Below, in pieces: positions 12,201-25,261 of a stretch of DNA of 64,000 nucleotides. Under the pieces are notes generated by a model that did not search any database, had not been told where the DNA came from, and worked only from the letters and a program-made list of their open reading frames with translations. Source of the stretch: Megaustenia siamemsis (Eukaryota; Mollusca; Gastropoda; Stylommatophora; Ariophantidae); contig JAVIAB010000092.1 of NCBI GenBank assembly GCA_032433765.1, positions 101,994,564 to 102,058,563 of the forward strand, given 5' to 3'. A program made the position numbers and the translations under genes. Position 1 is the first letter of the stretch; each line of letters starts with the position of its first letter.

Positions 12201-12565
12201 GCATACTAAATCGACTGACCCTAGTGCGTTCTCTAGATCTTCTCCCTGCTTTTTGGTTATGACGTTACTCCACTGGTTGCCTCTAGCATTAAAGCCTCTG
12301 CAGAAAATGATGTTCTCTTCCTCGAAATCGAAGAGATTCTGCCATTGTTGTGTGTCCACCTTCCCTTTACAGGCATACACATTTACAACTACGAAATGAA
12401 CTGGGGTCTACATCCTAACCGCATGTACCTGCAATTCTGCATTGTCCACGCAGAGATATCGACCTCAGCTGCCATCATATTGTTGTGCACGTGGATGGCC
12501 TGCCCAAGGTGTCGTCTATTGAAAAAAAAACAATGAAATCCAGGGGCATTAACTGTCCTAGATAC
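9255..12565 (-). pseudogene. I-like LINE with endonuclease, RT and RNase H
   Basis: Domains in order on the minus strand. Endonuclease: around 12500-12140, with a decayed GDFNARGNQW-type active-site block (here CRGFNARGNQW). Linker: 11920-11546. Reverse transcriptase: 11518-10626, with TTPGQDGVRYDDI, PLPKPNKD, GLPQGSPLSP and FADDI, keeping both Asp of the catalytic pair. Thumb-like part: 10588-10199, YLGVKFD onward. RNase H: 10048-9450, with YTDAS and VPGHTGVRGNERADRLA. C-terminus ends SECNDD. EN-RT-RNase H order is typical of the I/Nimb group. Several frameshifts separate the blocks, so this copy is dead, but it is the most complete LINE in the window (about 3.3 kb). Confidence 0.9.
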
Positions 12566-12569
12566 ATAC

Positions 12570-12572
12570 AAC

Positions 12573-12604
<32 letters not shown>

Positions 12605-12618
12605 CACACACACACACG
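12570..12618. repeat. CA/TA microsatellite
   Basis: (CA)n followed by (TA)n and (CA)n, at the 5' edge of the LINE to its left. Confidence 0.95.
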
Positions 12619-12721
12619 TAAATGTAGTATGTTTCTCTCTTCCCGTGTATTTTGCTGTTGTAACCAAGTATTATTATTATAATTAAGTTTCAAATGGAGC
12701 TCATAAAAAAAAAAAAAAAAC

Positions 12722-12960
12722 ATCAGAAAGAAGCAATCAACATTTTTCGAGCACATCATGAGAAGATGATTCCTGGAAAACTTGGTTACAACTGACAGAA
12801 TAAAAGGAAGAGAGATCGCGGACGACAAGAGAGAAAATACTGGATCGCTTGGTGTCATGGCATGGAAAACAGTCAACACAGAACTAATACGATGCACTGT
12901 AGATAGAAGATTGTGGAAGGGCATGATCGCCTACGCCAACCGGTATGAACATGATGATGA
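12722..12960 (+). mobile_element. RTE-like LINE, 3' tail
   Basis: Plus-strand match to the C-terminal tail seen at 58373-58573 on the other strand, ending in the TGATGA microsatellite. A run of A precedes it at 12703-12720. It overlaps in content with the start of the next, opposed fragment. Confidence 0.8.
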
Positions 12961-14110
12961 TGAACCAAGTATTCCAATTTTCATCTTCTCATGATGTTGA
13001 TTGTTTCTTTCTATGACTTTTAGGAACTCCCTTTTCAGTGTTGGCCTCTTTGAGAATTTCCTCGTTGATCGTTTTAGCTGTCTAGGGAACTTTCAAAATT
13101 TTTCTAAGAAATCCAATCTCTGTGGCCTTTAATCGTCTTTACATTTGGTTGCTTACTGTCCATGATTCGCTTCCATAGGTCAGAATTGGCTCTATATAGC
13201 ACCAATAAACTTTCAATTTCACTTCTATTAACATAGATATTTTTGCATAAGACGGTTTACCTTTTCTGAAGTGCTATTTTGACCTGAGCTGTTCTGTTTT
13301 TCATTTCTGTGGTGCATCTTCCATCTGATGTTATTATTGTGCCCAAGTATTTGACGCGTTGTTCTTGTTTCAGATTTATCCTGTTTATATTTATGCTGCA
13401 TGATGGTGATTGTTTCTTCGATATAACCATTACTTCTGTTTTCTACTATTCAGACTCGTATCTTTCTTGATGCTTTCTTTTACTATTATGTCTATCATTA
13501 CTTTTAGTTCATTTTCTGTCTCTGCTATTAAGACTGTGTCATTTGCATAACAGAAATTGTTTAAGTTGTGACGCTGATTTCAATTTCTTTTATATCTACT
13601 ATTGATCTCATAATATGTTCGCTGTAAAGTGAAAACAAATCCGGCGTTAGAACAAAGCTTGTCTGACTCATTGTTTTATATATTGGAACTATCCTGTTTG
13701 GTTTCAAATTCTTATGGCTGCTGTTTGTTGCCAGTACATGTTTTTTATAATAATTCTCAGATCCTTGCCATCAATGTTTAACTTCAGCAGCATATTGATT
13801 ATTTCCACATGCTTTTCTTTGTCAAATACTTTTGTGTAGTCTATAAAGCACATATATAGATTCTTCTTACTGCTCTAAATCTTTTTATCAACGTTTTCAG
13901 AATGTATATTGCATTATTGGCCCCCTTTCCTTCCACAAATCCACATTGTTCCTCACTTATTTATGTTTTTTTTTTGTTCCTTACACGGCTCATGATGATT
14001 CATGAGACTAATAGCGCGATGGTCTTCACAATCAGTGGCGCCTGACTTCTTCTGTATGGCTAGAAAGACAGATTTTAGTATATTTTCTGGTATGTGTCCA
14101 CTGTTATATA
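12961..14110 (-). mobile_element. RTE-like LINE, RT region
   Basis: Minus-strand RT with many stops. Blocks visible going from 14110 down: a region before the catalytic core near 13990-14060, ALDYTKVFDKEKHVEIINML near 13830, then KTEVMVISKKQ near 13440, YLGTIITSDGRCTTEM near 13340, and a tail cut off where the opposed fragment begins. The copy lacks the normal 3' end. Confidence 0.85.
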
Positions 14111-15534
14111 TGTAGAGTCTTCAGTCCACATATTTATTTAAGCAAGATGTCCGATAGCAAAAGTTGGTATGCGTGGCACCACATCTAGCGCATCTCTTTG
14201 CAAGTCCTCTAACCAATGGTGAAGAAATTACGCTAAAAAAATAATCTTATGCAGCTCTTACTTGACAGTAACATTATGTACCACTGAGCTTAGTCTTTAG
14301 ATCATGCACTGCCATTTGTTTACTGCACTCTTCACTGGCCAAAACCAAATGATTTCGTCAAGACGTTGATGGTTTTTTGTGTCCAAAAATCTAGGTCTCC
14401 TATTACCTTCGTTTCGATCGATTCCATTACCTGCTGTTAACTTACTCACAATTCTGTAGGTAGTCTGCTCAAGAATGTTCACTTTTTAGAAATGTTGGAA
14501 CGTGTTCAATTTCCTTCTATTCTGAAGCTGTGAAATTAATATTCACTTTGACTTTGTATCCAATTTTGCCACCAGCATTATAAATTGTCTTCTGCTCTAT
14601 TGTCAAGGGAATTTACAGTATTTTGTTGGTTTACTTTTGATAGTATCTGCTAACTTAAATGAAGTGTAAATATAGAGAAGATCGTGTATATTTAATTAGT
14701 CTTGAGCATTTTTAGCTCAGCAGTAAGACTATCATTTTTTTTTGCAATTCACTTTCAGTGTATATATGTGTGTACACATGAAACATGAAATGAGAGCTCT
14801 TTTATCTCAATTATTCTATATATGTTGTGTTGTTAAAATATCATTGACAAACCATATCTTTTGGCATTCGCTTGTTCACTGTATTTTTTTTCTTTAACAG
14901 ACTGGTTCCGATCCAGTATAGGCGTGCCATTGAGTGCATGTACATGTGTTATAATTGGAAGAACTTGGGTATGTAATGTCTTTTTTAAAATACTTTATGA
15001 GGTTGTGTCTTTGTGTGCATGATCATGGCTTTAGCAATGTTGTTTGCGTATGGGGGTGTGCGACTCTAGAAGTTGGGTACAAGAACTAAAACTATGTTAT
15101 CTGAAGTGGCAGTTTTAAATGAGCATTCAAAAAAGAACAATTATCATATTATACTTGAAGAGATGTATCGAACGAATAGCAGTAGAGGGAAGGAGAAAGG
15201 TATATAGAAAAATAACGAAAAATTTAACAACCCATACGGAGAGAAATATAAATAAAGAGATGAAATAGAAAGATGATTAACTAATGAAGTAAGAAATATA
15301 AATGAAATAAAAATAAATTTGGTGATTTGAGGCTAGTTCTTTTTTTTTTCCTTTTCAGGTCAATATCCTATTTGAAGATCCACTAAATTAGCAATGAATT
15401 TTTACCGACTAGTAACACTTATTTTTTTTCTTCGTTTAACTTTTATCGCCGCCAATCTACGTGCCTATTATCCTGTTATCGTCGTTATTGTCATACCTAT
15501 TGTCATGGAACAATCTTCTAAGTACTACAATGAG

Positions 15535-15573
<39 letters not shown>

Positions 15574-16034
15574 AGGCATGGTTATATGTAGCAGACGAAT
15601 CATGCTCTGTAAACACTAGAATGAAACATGCATGGTGCTTGAGGTTGATTTGTTTTTGCTTCTTCTCTTTTGCTAGATTTATCTTCAAGTGGTGTTTAGT
15701 CTGACACATGCAATCGCAGCGTCATTTATCAAATGATTGGTCTAGTACGTTCCATCTGATCCGCTAAACTGCTTCCGTATTCTTTTGAACGTGTATTAGG
15801 ATTACACAAAGTACTCTCAATTATTTCTGCCTTTTCAACATTCATGTTAGGATCGACTAAATTACTCTATGTGTACAATATACATATGTATATTACTATA
15901 TGTGTACATATGTTTCGTATGTGTTTGTGGGAATTGACAAATAACATATTATCAGCGACATATTGTCTAATTCTTCTAGCGCGAAGAACATTTACCGCGC
16001 TTTTCTTGTTGGTGTATACTCCGTTGCTGTTTGA
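14111..16034. other. no recognisable gene; TA microsatellite
   Basis: No coding pattern recognised. A pure (TA)n run lies at about 15537-15569. Confidence 0.45.
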
Positions 16035-17245
16035 TTCATCATTTTCATACTGGTTGGCGTAGGCTTCCATGTCTATCCATAACTCTCTAACCACAGTGCA
16101 TCGTATCAATTCTACTGTTGACTGTTCACCGTGCTACATACAAGGTTATCTAGTATTTTCTCACTCTGTTGTCCGTGATCTCTCTTTTCCTGTATTTTGC
16201 CACTTGTAACCAAATATTCACATTTCCCTCCTCTCACGATGTGCTTAAAAAATGTCGATTATTTCTTTCTAGTGTTTTTTAGAAGATCTTTTTTTATGTG
16301 TGTTGGCCTCTGATAATTTCCTGAACATTCTTCTGTAAAATCCCATCTATAAGGCCGATAATTGTCTTTCATTGTTTACCACTTTCCGAGATTTGCTTCC
16401 ACAGGTCAGAATTGGCGCTATTTAAATCAGTGATGAACTCTCTTTCTCACTTCTATTGACATAGGCCTGTTTCACAAGTTCTTTTTTTTCATTTTCTAAA
16501 ATGTTACTTTGGCTTGTGTCATTCAGCTTTTAGTTTCTGTGGCGCATCTTTAGACGGGTGTTATTATTGTAGGAATAATAGAACAAAGAAGTATGTGTTA
16601 GCACTCGGAAAAATTGACAGACAAACAACAATAGAAAAAAACGAAGAACAATATATGGTCCGAAGTGGGATCGAACCCGTACTCAGTGGCACCGCGCCTT
16701 GCCACGAGAAGCCGAACGCTTGGCACACTGCCACGCAGCCAACTAAAAAATTGGCTATTGTAGCAGTGTCTTACACGATGACGTTCTCAATGACTATAGC
16801 ATAGGGTAACGATCACAGACAGGAAATAAATTGTATATTATTGTTATTATTGTACCCAGGCAGTTAAGGTTCTGCACTTGTTTCAAATTTGTCTCGCTTA
16901 TTTTTATTTTGCATGGCGGCTAGGTTTATTTCTTCGATATGACCATTATTTATGTTTTCCTTCAGTTTAGGCTGAGACCTTTTTTGTTTTCTGTCTCCTT
17001 CCTCTGTCTAAATCAGGGAAAAAATTACTCTGCTGAAGGGGAACACCGTTATTATGCACTAATTTTTGCTTCAAACGATCGATACTGTTATTCATTGGTT
17101 GTCTTTATACACGCCATCAAAATCGTTTCTAAATTGACCATTTCTGCGAAATTTCTTAGTGGAATACGATCTATGCAGTCTTTGTTCTTTGCAAAACTTG
17201 CTTGCCCTTTTCTTTTACTTTACAGAGTCGTTGTATGGCGATCAT
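16035..17245 (-). mobile_element. RTE-like LINE fragment split by a SINE
   Basis: Tail at 16035-16120 matches the LINE tail at 58380-58470, and the body matches up to 16571, where a SINE interrupts. After the SINE the homology resumes exactly (16843 onward, 'ttgtacccagg' against 'ttgtgcccaag' at 58927) and fades near 17245. Heavily mutated. Confidence 0.82.
16572..16842 (-). mobile_element. tRNA-derived SINE, second family, nested
   Basis: Flanked by a perfect 12-bp target duplication GTTATTATTGTA (16560-16571 and 16843-16854). On the minus strand a tRNA-like head holds an A box near GGCTGCGTGGCAGT and a B box GGGTTCGATCCCAC (near 16668-16681). It differs in sequence from the S family. Confidence 0.9.
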
Positions 17246-17479
17246 GTGGAGTATGTTGCTAAGCACCAAGTAAACGAGTCGATTATTGTCTTCTAATTTG
17301 AAATCATGAATTAGTGACGCTTCGCGTCAGTAATTCTGTATATAGTCAGCAAGTCATAAATGACTACTTACGTCAGAATCATCAGCAACAAGAGCTGACC
17401 ACGAACCTACTCCACCTGTCAGTGGTGCCTCTGAAAAGAGACTAACTAATTTGACTGTGGGAGTAGAAATTGAAGAGGG

Positions 17480-18930
17480 AGTAACTTGACACTCAAAGTT
17501 GCAGTACCGAAGTCGAATGTATCGGGCCGAAATACACAAATATCACAGCTTCCTGTGAGCAACCTAGAGGATCCATACAACAGAGTATCTCTGGATTTCC
17601 TGATGTATCGGCTTGTCGAACTTAAGACCAACTCATTCCTCCCTTATTGCTCAATCTTGTATTTCTGCAGCCCAACGAAGGGAGGTATGTGTTAAGTGGA
17701 CCTCCGAAGCAATGACAATTCACCCCGGACTTCCACAAGTTTCATCTTTATCTCCAGCGTTGTTCAACGCCTACACAGTCAGGATTACAAGTGATCAAAT
17801 GTTAGAACAGGGTAGAATATATCTTACTCTGATGGTGTGTTAATATATTGCCAGGAAAGAGATAGAGAGAGTTGCTGAGGAACTTCAGACATCGTCTGTG
17901 GTGTGGGGAGGCAAGAGCACTTGTCAATCCGACGATAGCAACATTGACATGGTTTACTTTGAATAATGGCTTAGTCAACAAATTAAAGTCAATTGTGAAT
18001 CTGTGTTCAGATGTTGTGGGAGAACATTATGCGATGGGATCGTCTGAGTGTGTGGTTTGGTTTGAGCCTTACTTCTTTTAACAAGCATGTAGACCAGACA
18101 TTAGTGAAAGACATAGAGGCCCTATCTGCAATGAGGATCATGGCATCAGCACAAATTGAGCAGCGTCATCTTGTTTTTTTTTTTTTTTATGCCAGGCGCT
18201 GGCACTATCTGTGATTGGGTAAACACTGGTGACCCTGACTCTCAGCCATTCACAGATAGAACAATTCAAAGGGATACAACATGAGGTAATATGTGTCATC
18301 CTTTGGTGCACAAAAGATACTCAGTGTAGGCCGATGCGTTTACCTCTTCCATTTCCCCATCTTGTCAGACAAAGTAAGACTTTTTCTAGCAAGTGCCTAC
18401 CTTCGAATAAGTGAAAGTCCACGTCATCCACTATATTGTGAATTTATGGGTACAATAGGCAGCAAGCTAAAAAATATGACAAGCGTTGAAGGGGCAAGTT
18501 ATGGGTATAGTTAAGCAGGTGTGTTAAATCAAAGACATAAATCTCGGGGAAGAATGGGTGCGAGTGAAGCACGTCCTTTCTCGTCGTCATCATACTAGAT
18601 ACAGAATGTAGACAACAAAACATATTGGCCATTGAGGCAGAAGTGCAGGCCTTGATTTTCGAGAACTCTTCTGGTAGTGGCGCATGTTATTTACACAGCA
18701 TCGATCTGTTATTCGGCAGGTACAGAGCTCGTGGGCTTTCATAGTTTATGTTGGAGGAAGAACTGTGAAGGAAGGCAGTGGTACTTTTTCATTGACTACA
18801 AGTAGTTTGGAGATTATGGTTGTTACAAAGGTATTAGCATGGCTTGAAACACAACTTTATACACATCCTTGTTTCCTTGGTGACTCAATGAGTATGCTCA
18901 GAGAGATTGTAAGTGACTGCTGAACGGCAG
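17480..18930 (+). pseudogene. I-like LINE fragment, RT and RNase H
   Basis: Same family as 9255-12565. Visible blocks: EDPYNRVSLDFLMYRLVEL near 17563, HPGLPQVSSLSPALFNAYT near 17720 (QGSPLSP equivalent), a thumb-like region with MASAQIEQRHL near 18140, then an RNase H start near 18690 with VGGRTVKEGSG. The catalytic FADD block is not intact and a T-run at 18174-18188 breaks the frame. Confidence 0.8.
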
Positions 18931-18989
18931 TGGTTATATTCTCTGAGGAGATCTATTCTAACAAGTGTCTGCTTGATTTTAATGCCAGA

Positions 18990-19085
18990 GCATGCGAGTG
19001 TAAGGTAAAGGTAAAGCACAAGACTTGAATCGACCGGTGTCTTAGCACGATAGTTTTCACTCTGCCTTTTTAACTTATATTACGA
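18990..19085 (+). repeat. SINE-like remnant
   Basis: The phrase 'taaaggtaaag' followed by 'gacttgaatcgaccggtgtcttagcac' and 'agttttcac' matches 48331-48380. It is a partial copy of that dispersed sequence. Confidence 0.55.
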
Positions 19086-19364
19086 GCGAAGGCTTTTTCC
19101 CCCCTAATAAGGGTGAAATGAAATATTGTAATTCATTCTTAATATGAAATGAATACTATTTACTGTATTACTCATTTAATCCTGAATACTTTTATTCAGT
19201 TTCCTTCTAGAGTTTTCTTTGTTTCTAGAGTTATCCACTCTTGTGTTTGGAATAGATTGGGGAAACAGCTTTGATTAATTCAAGGATCTTGGAAAATGGA
19301 AGAACTATTTTATTATCCGATAAGAACCAAAAAGTTGTGTGGACCGCCTGCTTCTGTCAGTCTG

Positions 19365-19600
19365 GTGGCCACAGTAAAGGAGCAGAACAACATCAGAGAA
19401 AGGACAAGATTACTTTTTTGCATCTTAATGTTAGTAGATGGGAATGCAACAACATAAAATGTAAAAGATTATTTTTTTGCATTTTAGTGTTCTTTGTAGA
19501 TGGAAGAACAACATTATAGAAAGGACACTATTAATATTTGAATTTTAGTGTTTGTAGATGAGAGAACAACATCAAGAATGGAGGAGAGCTATCTTTGCCT
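19365..19600. repeat. tandem repeat, about 60-65 bp unit
   Basis: Three to four diverged units containing 'agaacaacat', 'aaaggac', and 'ttttagtgtt' or 'cttaatgttagtagatg'. Confidence 0.75.
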
Positions 19601-21727
19601 CAGTAAACAGTTATTAAGTGTTCAGTTATGAAGCAAACTGCGTAGACCTCATTCAGAGTGGCCAATCGACCACCAACGTTGCAGGATATATTATGATCAT
19701 TTAAATATACACGAATTAGTTGTAGCATTAGAATAACCAATACATCATTCTTCTTCACAATATATAACCAAACGGTTGTTTTAGTTTACATGTTCAACGT
19801 CTAAGCTTCCGTGCAACAGTTCAGTATTAAATAAATTACAACTCTACTAAAAACTGCTGACTTTAGGAATGGTCATAGAAAAATAAAGACTAGGTACGCA
19901 GTCCCTTTTAATTGCGTGCTAAGTTTAAAGAAATTAAGATGTAACATACAGGGCATCACAATGCTCCTAACAGGCGAAGAAAACTATTGAAGCTAACAAG
20001 CAACAAAGTTACTGACTAAATGTGACCGAAGCGAGAGCTTGTGTTAGCACGATCACAAATTTAAAATGTGAGAACAATTAGTTACTGACAGCACGCAAGA
20101 TGATGCTTGGTCATAAATTACAATGGTTTTACTTATTGAAGTATCATTTCTGCCTTCGTAATGAAGCGCTTGTATATTTTATATCTTGTCCCAGACCGTG
20201 TAGCGTACTTGCTGTTGTTACCTTGTAGCCGTGCAGGATTTCTGTAAAATTATAAAAACTAATAAACAGATAGACACACAGTTTTTCTTATTTCAGATAA
20301 TCAAATCGTTGTCTGTTGTGAGATCATAATGATACGTGATTAGGCTTCAGTTTTATGATAGGGACTAATCACTTATATATTTTTCTATGTGTTTGATATT
20401 GAATAATTTTCAAACCTATTTCTGGAATCACCATTTCTTAATCCTAATTTTCTTGTGATGTAATTATTCGTATTCTGTTTCTTTATAACATCCCATTTGA
20501 TAATGTAGGCATCGGAGTGGTAGAAATACACTTGAGTTTAAAATGTTGTTTAGTAAATGTTATGTTCGATTGCCTTAGTTACGCAGACAATATGTCACAG
20601 CAACGGCTTCTGACGTCTTGTTTATATTTCTCTTTCGAATATCCTTCATTTGTAATAATTCCTTAAAAGAAACACAATGATTACGACACATTTAAATACA
20701 AAACAAAAGAGTGAAGAGCATAAAAACTATGAAGTATTAATTTCTTACACATGTTAGTTTCAGCGAAAAATGTTAACTTCTGCCTAATACAACCTGCACA
20801 AGCATGTTTATTTATTGAATGTAAGTAACTTCAGTGTTGTAGAATGAAACTGTGCTGCAAAATTAAGAGGACAAAAACTTGTATTACAAAGGGAAGGATT
20901 AATACAAAGTACACTATTAAAGTAAAAAGGAGATAGAAGGTTGTTGCGATAAAAAAAAATAATCATCTAATCACCTGCAGACATGGTACTTCATAATGAT
21001 TTATTTGTAGATGCATTTCGTTTTTTCTGTCAACATTAAATGTTGAAGCTTGTAATCTCGTGTTTCTGTCGCCTTCTACCGACACAAGATGATTTTATGT
21101 AATGTGCGACATAGTGAACCATAGACTTTTATCTACGCACTGGTTAAAATAGTGAAGCAATAAAAGGACATTTGTATATAATAAAATCGCTGTTTGAAAA
21201 AAAGGGAATTCATAGAAGTGTTTTATGGCGCAATTAATTCAACTGAGCTTAGTCACAAATGTTGCAAGTGACGTGTGCGAGAAGAGGACAGACTAGCTGG
21301 TTGAAAATGTCAGTTTTATTTTTAAAAAATCATTAATATGAGATATACGTATGTTGTGTTTAAATATAAAACTGTTATGATTATTTACGGGTTGTGTCTG
21401 TTAGCACGTAAATCGTTCTGTTCATACATGGAGATTCCAGCATAATTCACGAACTTCGTAGTGGACCACCGTGGCATTTTTCGTAATTGCTTTTGTTTCT
21501 ATGAGTGTAATAGTTTTTCTATTCTTGTGTTCAAGACTGCGACGCGACAGAGATGATGTATGTTTAACATTTTTTAAATTGCAAGTTGATCAGTTTCTGT
21601 TTCTTTCTTGTTTCATTTATTTAGTGATTGTGTCAATCCAGACTCTCATTACAAGTTTGTTGCCGGATGTTTTATGTTGCAAGCTTCTACTTCTCGTTTT
21701 TGGATTTCATTCTAATCAGACGTCGTA
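19601..21727. other. no recognisable gene
   Basis: Two kilobases of AT-rich sequence. An 85-codon open frame at 21471-21728 would encode a hydrophobic peptide with at least two membrane-like segments (VIVFLFLC, FLSCFIYLVIV), but it has no recognised family and runs into the minisatellite; I do not call it a gene. Confidence 0.4.
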
Positions 21728-24537
21728 ACCATTCAGTTCGTTGATGTTTCTTGTGAACATTCATTTCGTTGATGTTTCTTATGAACATTTAGTTCGTTGA
21801 TGTTTCTTGTGAACATTTAGTTCGATGATGTTCCATGTCATTTAGTTCGTTGATGTTCCATGTCATCATTTAGTTCGTTGATGTTCCATGTCATCATTTA
21901 GTTTGTTAATGTTCATTGTCATCATTTAGTTCGTTGACGTCCAATGTCATCATTTAGTTCGTTGATGTTCCATGTCATCATTTAGTTAGTTGATGTCCCA
22001 TGTCATCATTTAGTTCGTTGATGTTCGTTGTCATCATTTAGTTCGTTGATGTTCGATATCATCAATTAGTTCGTTGATGCCCCATGTCATCATTTAGTTG
22101 GTTGATGCTCCATGTCATCATTAATTTTGTTGATGTTCCATGTCATCATTTAGTTCGTTGATGTTCCATGTCATCATTTAGTTCGTTGATGTTCCATGTC
22201 ATCATTTAGTTCGTTCATGTCCCATGTCATCATTTAGTTCGTTCATGTCCCATGTCATCATTTACTTCGTTGACGTTCCATGTCGTCATTTAGTTGGTTG
22301 ATGCTCCATGTCATCATTAATTTTGTTGATGTTCCATGTCATCATTTAGTTCGTTGATGTTCCATGTCATCATTTAGTTCGTTGATGTTCCATGTCATCA
22401 TTTAGTTCGTTCATGTCCCATGTCATCATTTAGTTCGTTTATGTTCCATGTCATCATTTAGTTCGTTGATGTTCCATGTCACCATGTAGTTCGTTGATGT
22501 TCCAAGTCATCATTTAGTTCGTCGATGTCCCATGTTATCATTTAGTTCGTTGATGTCCCATGTCATCATTTAGTTCGTTGATGTCCTATGTCATCATTTA
22601 GTTCGTCGATGTCCCATGTTATCATTTAGTTCGTTGATGTTCCATGTCATCATTTAGTTTGTTGATGTTCATTGTGAGCATTTAGTTCGTTGATGTTATG
22701 TTTCATGTCATCATTTAATTCGATGATGTACCATGCCATCATTTACGTCGTTGATGTTCCATGTGAGAATTTAGTTCGTTGATGTCCCATGTCATCATTT
22801 AATTCGTTTGATATTCCATGTGAGAATTTAGTTCGTTGATGTCCCATGTCATCATTTAGTTCGTTGACGTTCCATGTCATTATTAAGTTTGTTGATGTCC
22901 CATGTCATTATTAAATGTGCTGACGTTCCATGTCATCATTTATTTCGTTGACGTCCCATGTCATCATTTAGTTTGTTGATGTCCCCTGTCACTATTAAGT
23001 TTGTTGATGTCCCATGTCATCATTTAGTTAGATGTTTTCCATGTCACCCTTTAGTTCATTGACGTGCCATCTCATCCTTTAGTTCGTCGATGTCTCATGA
23101 CATCATTTAGTTCGTTGATGTCCCATGTCATCATTTAGTTAGTTGAAGTTCCATGTGAGCATTATATCGTTGATGTCCCATGCATCATTTAGGTCGCTGA
23201 TTTCCCATGCCATCCTTTAGTTCGTTGATGTACCTTGTCATTATTTAGTTAGTTGATGTCCCATGTCATCTAAACTATTCGGTGATGTTCCAAGTGAGCA
23301 TTAGGTCGTTGATGTCCCATGTCATCATTTAGTTTGTTGAGGTCCCATATCATAATTTAATTCGTTGATGCCCCATGTCATCATTTAGTTCGTTTATGTT
23401 CCATGTCATTATTTAGTTTGTTGAGGTCCCATATCATCGTTTAGTTTGTTGAGGTCCCATGTCATCATTTAGTTCGTCAATGTTCCATGCCATCATTTAG
23501 TTCGTCGATGTCTCATGACATCATTTAGTTCGTTGATGTCCCATGTCCACATTTAGTTCGTTTATGCTCCATGTTATTATTAAGTTTGTTGGTGTTCCAT
23601 GTTATCATTTAGTTTGTCGATGTCCCATGTCCACATTTAGTTCGTTGACGTCCCATGTCATTATTAAGTTTGTTGATGTTCCACATAAGCATTTAGTTCG
23701 TTGATGTTCCATGTGAGCATTTAGTTCGTTGATGTTCCATGTGAGCATTTATTTCGTTAATATTCCATGTGAGCATTTATTTCGTTAATGTTCCATGTGA
23801 GCTTTTATTTCGTTGATATTCCATGTCGTCATTTACTTCGTTGATGTCCCATGTCATCATCTAGTTCGTTGACGTCCCATGTCATCCTTTAGTTCGATGA
23901 TGTACATGTCATTATTAAGTTCGTTGATGTCCTATGTCATTATTAAGTTCGTTGATGTCTTATGCCATCATTTAGTTCGTTGACGTCCCATGTCATCCTT
24001 TAGTTCGATGATGTGCATGTCATTATTAAGGTCGTTGATGTACCATGCCATTATTTAGTTCGTTGATGTCCCATGTCATCTAAACTATTCGGTGATGTTC
24101 CATGTCATCATTTATTTCGTTGACTTCCCGTGGCATCATTTAGTTCGTTGATGTTCCAAGTGAGCATTAGGTCGTTGATGTCCCATGTTATCTTTAAGTT
24201 CGTTGATGTCCCATGTCATTATTAAGTTCGTTGATGTCCCATGTCATCATTTAGTTCGTTGACGTCCCATGTCATCCTTTAGTTCGATGATGTACATGTC
24301 ATTATTAAGTTCGTTGATGTTTCATATGGGCATTTAGTTCGTTGATGTTCCATATCATAATTTATTTCGTTGAGCTCCCATGTCATCATTTAATTGGTTG
24401 ATGTCCCATGTCATCATTTAATTGGTTGATGTCCCTTGTCATCATTTAATTTGTTGATGTCCCATTCCATCATTTAATTTGTTTGATGTCCCATGTCATC
24501 ATTTAATTGGTTGATGTCCCAAGTCATCATTTAAGAG
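21728..24537. repeat. 28-bp minisatellite, about 100 units
   Basis: Unit is close to TTTAGTTCGTTGATGTTCCA plus TGTCATCA. Variants alternate 'ttccatgtcatcat', 'tcccatgtcatcat' and 'ttccatgtgagcat'. Several larger blocks recur (for example 22100-22240 and 22290-22430 share the same order of variants), which implies higher-order duplication. Stops occur in all frames. Confidence 0.97.
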
Positions 24538-25261
24538 GCGGTGTACCAAAAGTCCTCACAGTGTTACCAGTTTAACGCTATTTCTTTTTATTTGTAGCCT
24601 TTATTATACCTCAATTTTCACATGATTAAAGTTGTTCATAGGCTCGCATGGTAGCACATATTGTCGGTGCAGACTGTGCATCCATTAATTTATTCAGTTT
24701 GTGTTTCAGTTAAACATTGTGCCGCCTTTGAGGCTCTTTGGTAGTTGTATCGTTTACTTTCTGAAATATGTTTTCAAGCTCTTTATTCTATGCTATCTTC
24801 AGGTAAAACGTTTTTTTTATGAAAATGTAAAATTTTATTTTCAATTTCAGCTGCCAAGGTTTACTAAACGTGCGCTTTCTTGCGTATGGCGCATCAAGAA
24901 TTTTCTTTTGTTTCCGAAAGGGCTAGGCATATAATATTATTTGCTATGAATTTAGGAGTAGATGCACTTCACTAGAAATGAACCAAGAAGACAAACTAGA
25001 TGGGTGCACCATTTTCTACGTTCTAGACCGATGAATCGATAGTATAACGATGCAGTACTTTCAATGGAGGAGTAGGAAGAATAGGTGAAAAGAGAAGTGA
25101 ATTACTCTTTTATATCTTATTAATCTCTTTTATTTTCTTGGTGCTTACATTATCATTATGTATGGGTAACAACCAATAAGGATTTCTGAGAACAATCTAC
25201 AACCACGTCACGTTATTCGAATGTAGCCATCATAACTGGTACTAATGCGGTCGTCAAACCA
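24538..25261. other. no recognisable gene
   Basis: AT-rich with a 77-codon hydrophobic open frame at 24701-24934 that I cannot place. Confidence 0.4.

Noticed and set aside
12475..12924. 149-codon minus frame
   Set aside because: Crosses a microsatellite and two LINE pieces in the wrong frame.
21471..21728. Small membrane protein gene
   Set aside because: Hydrophobic because the strand is T-rich; no relative, and it ends in the minisatellite.
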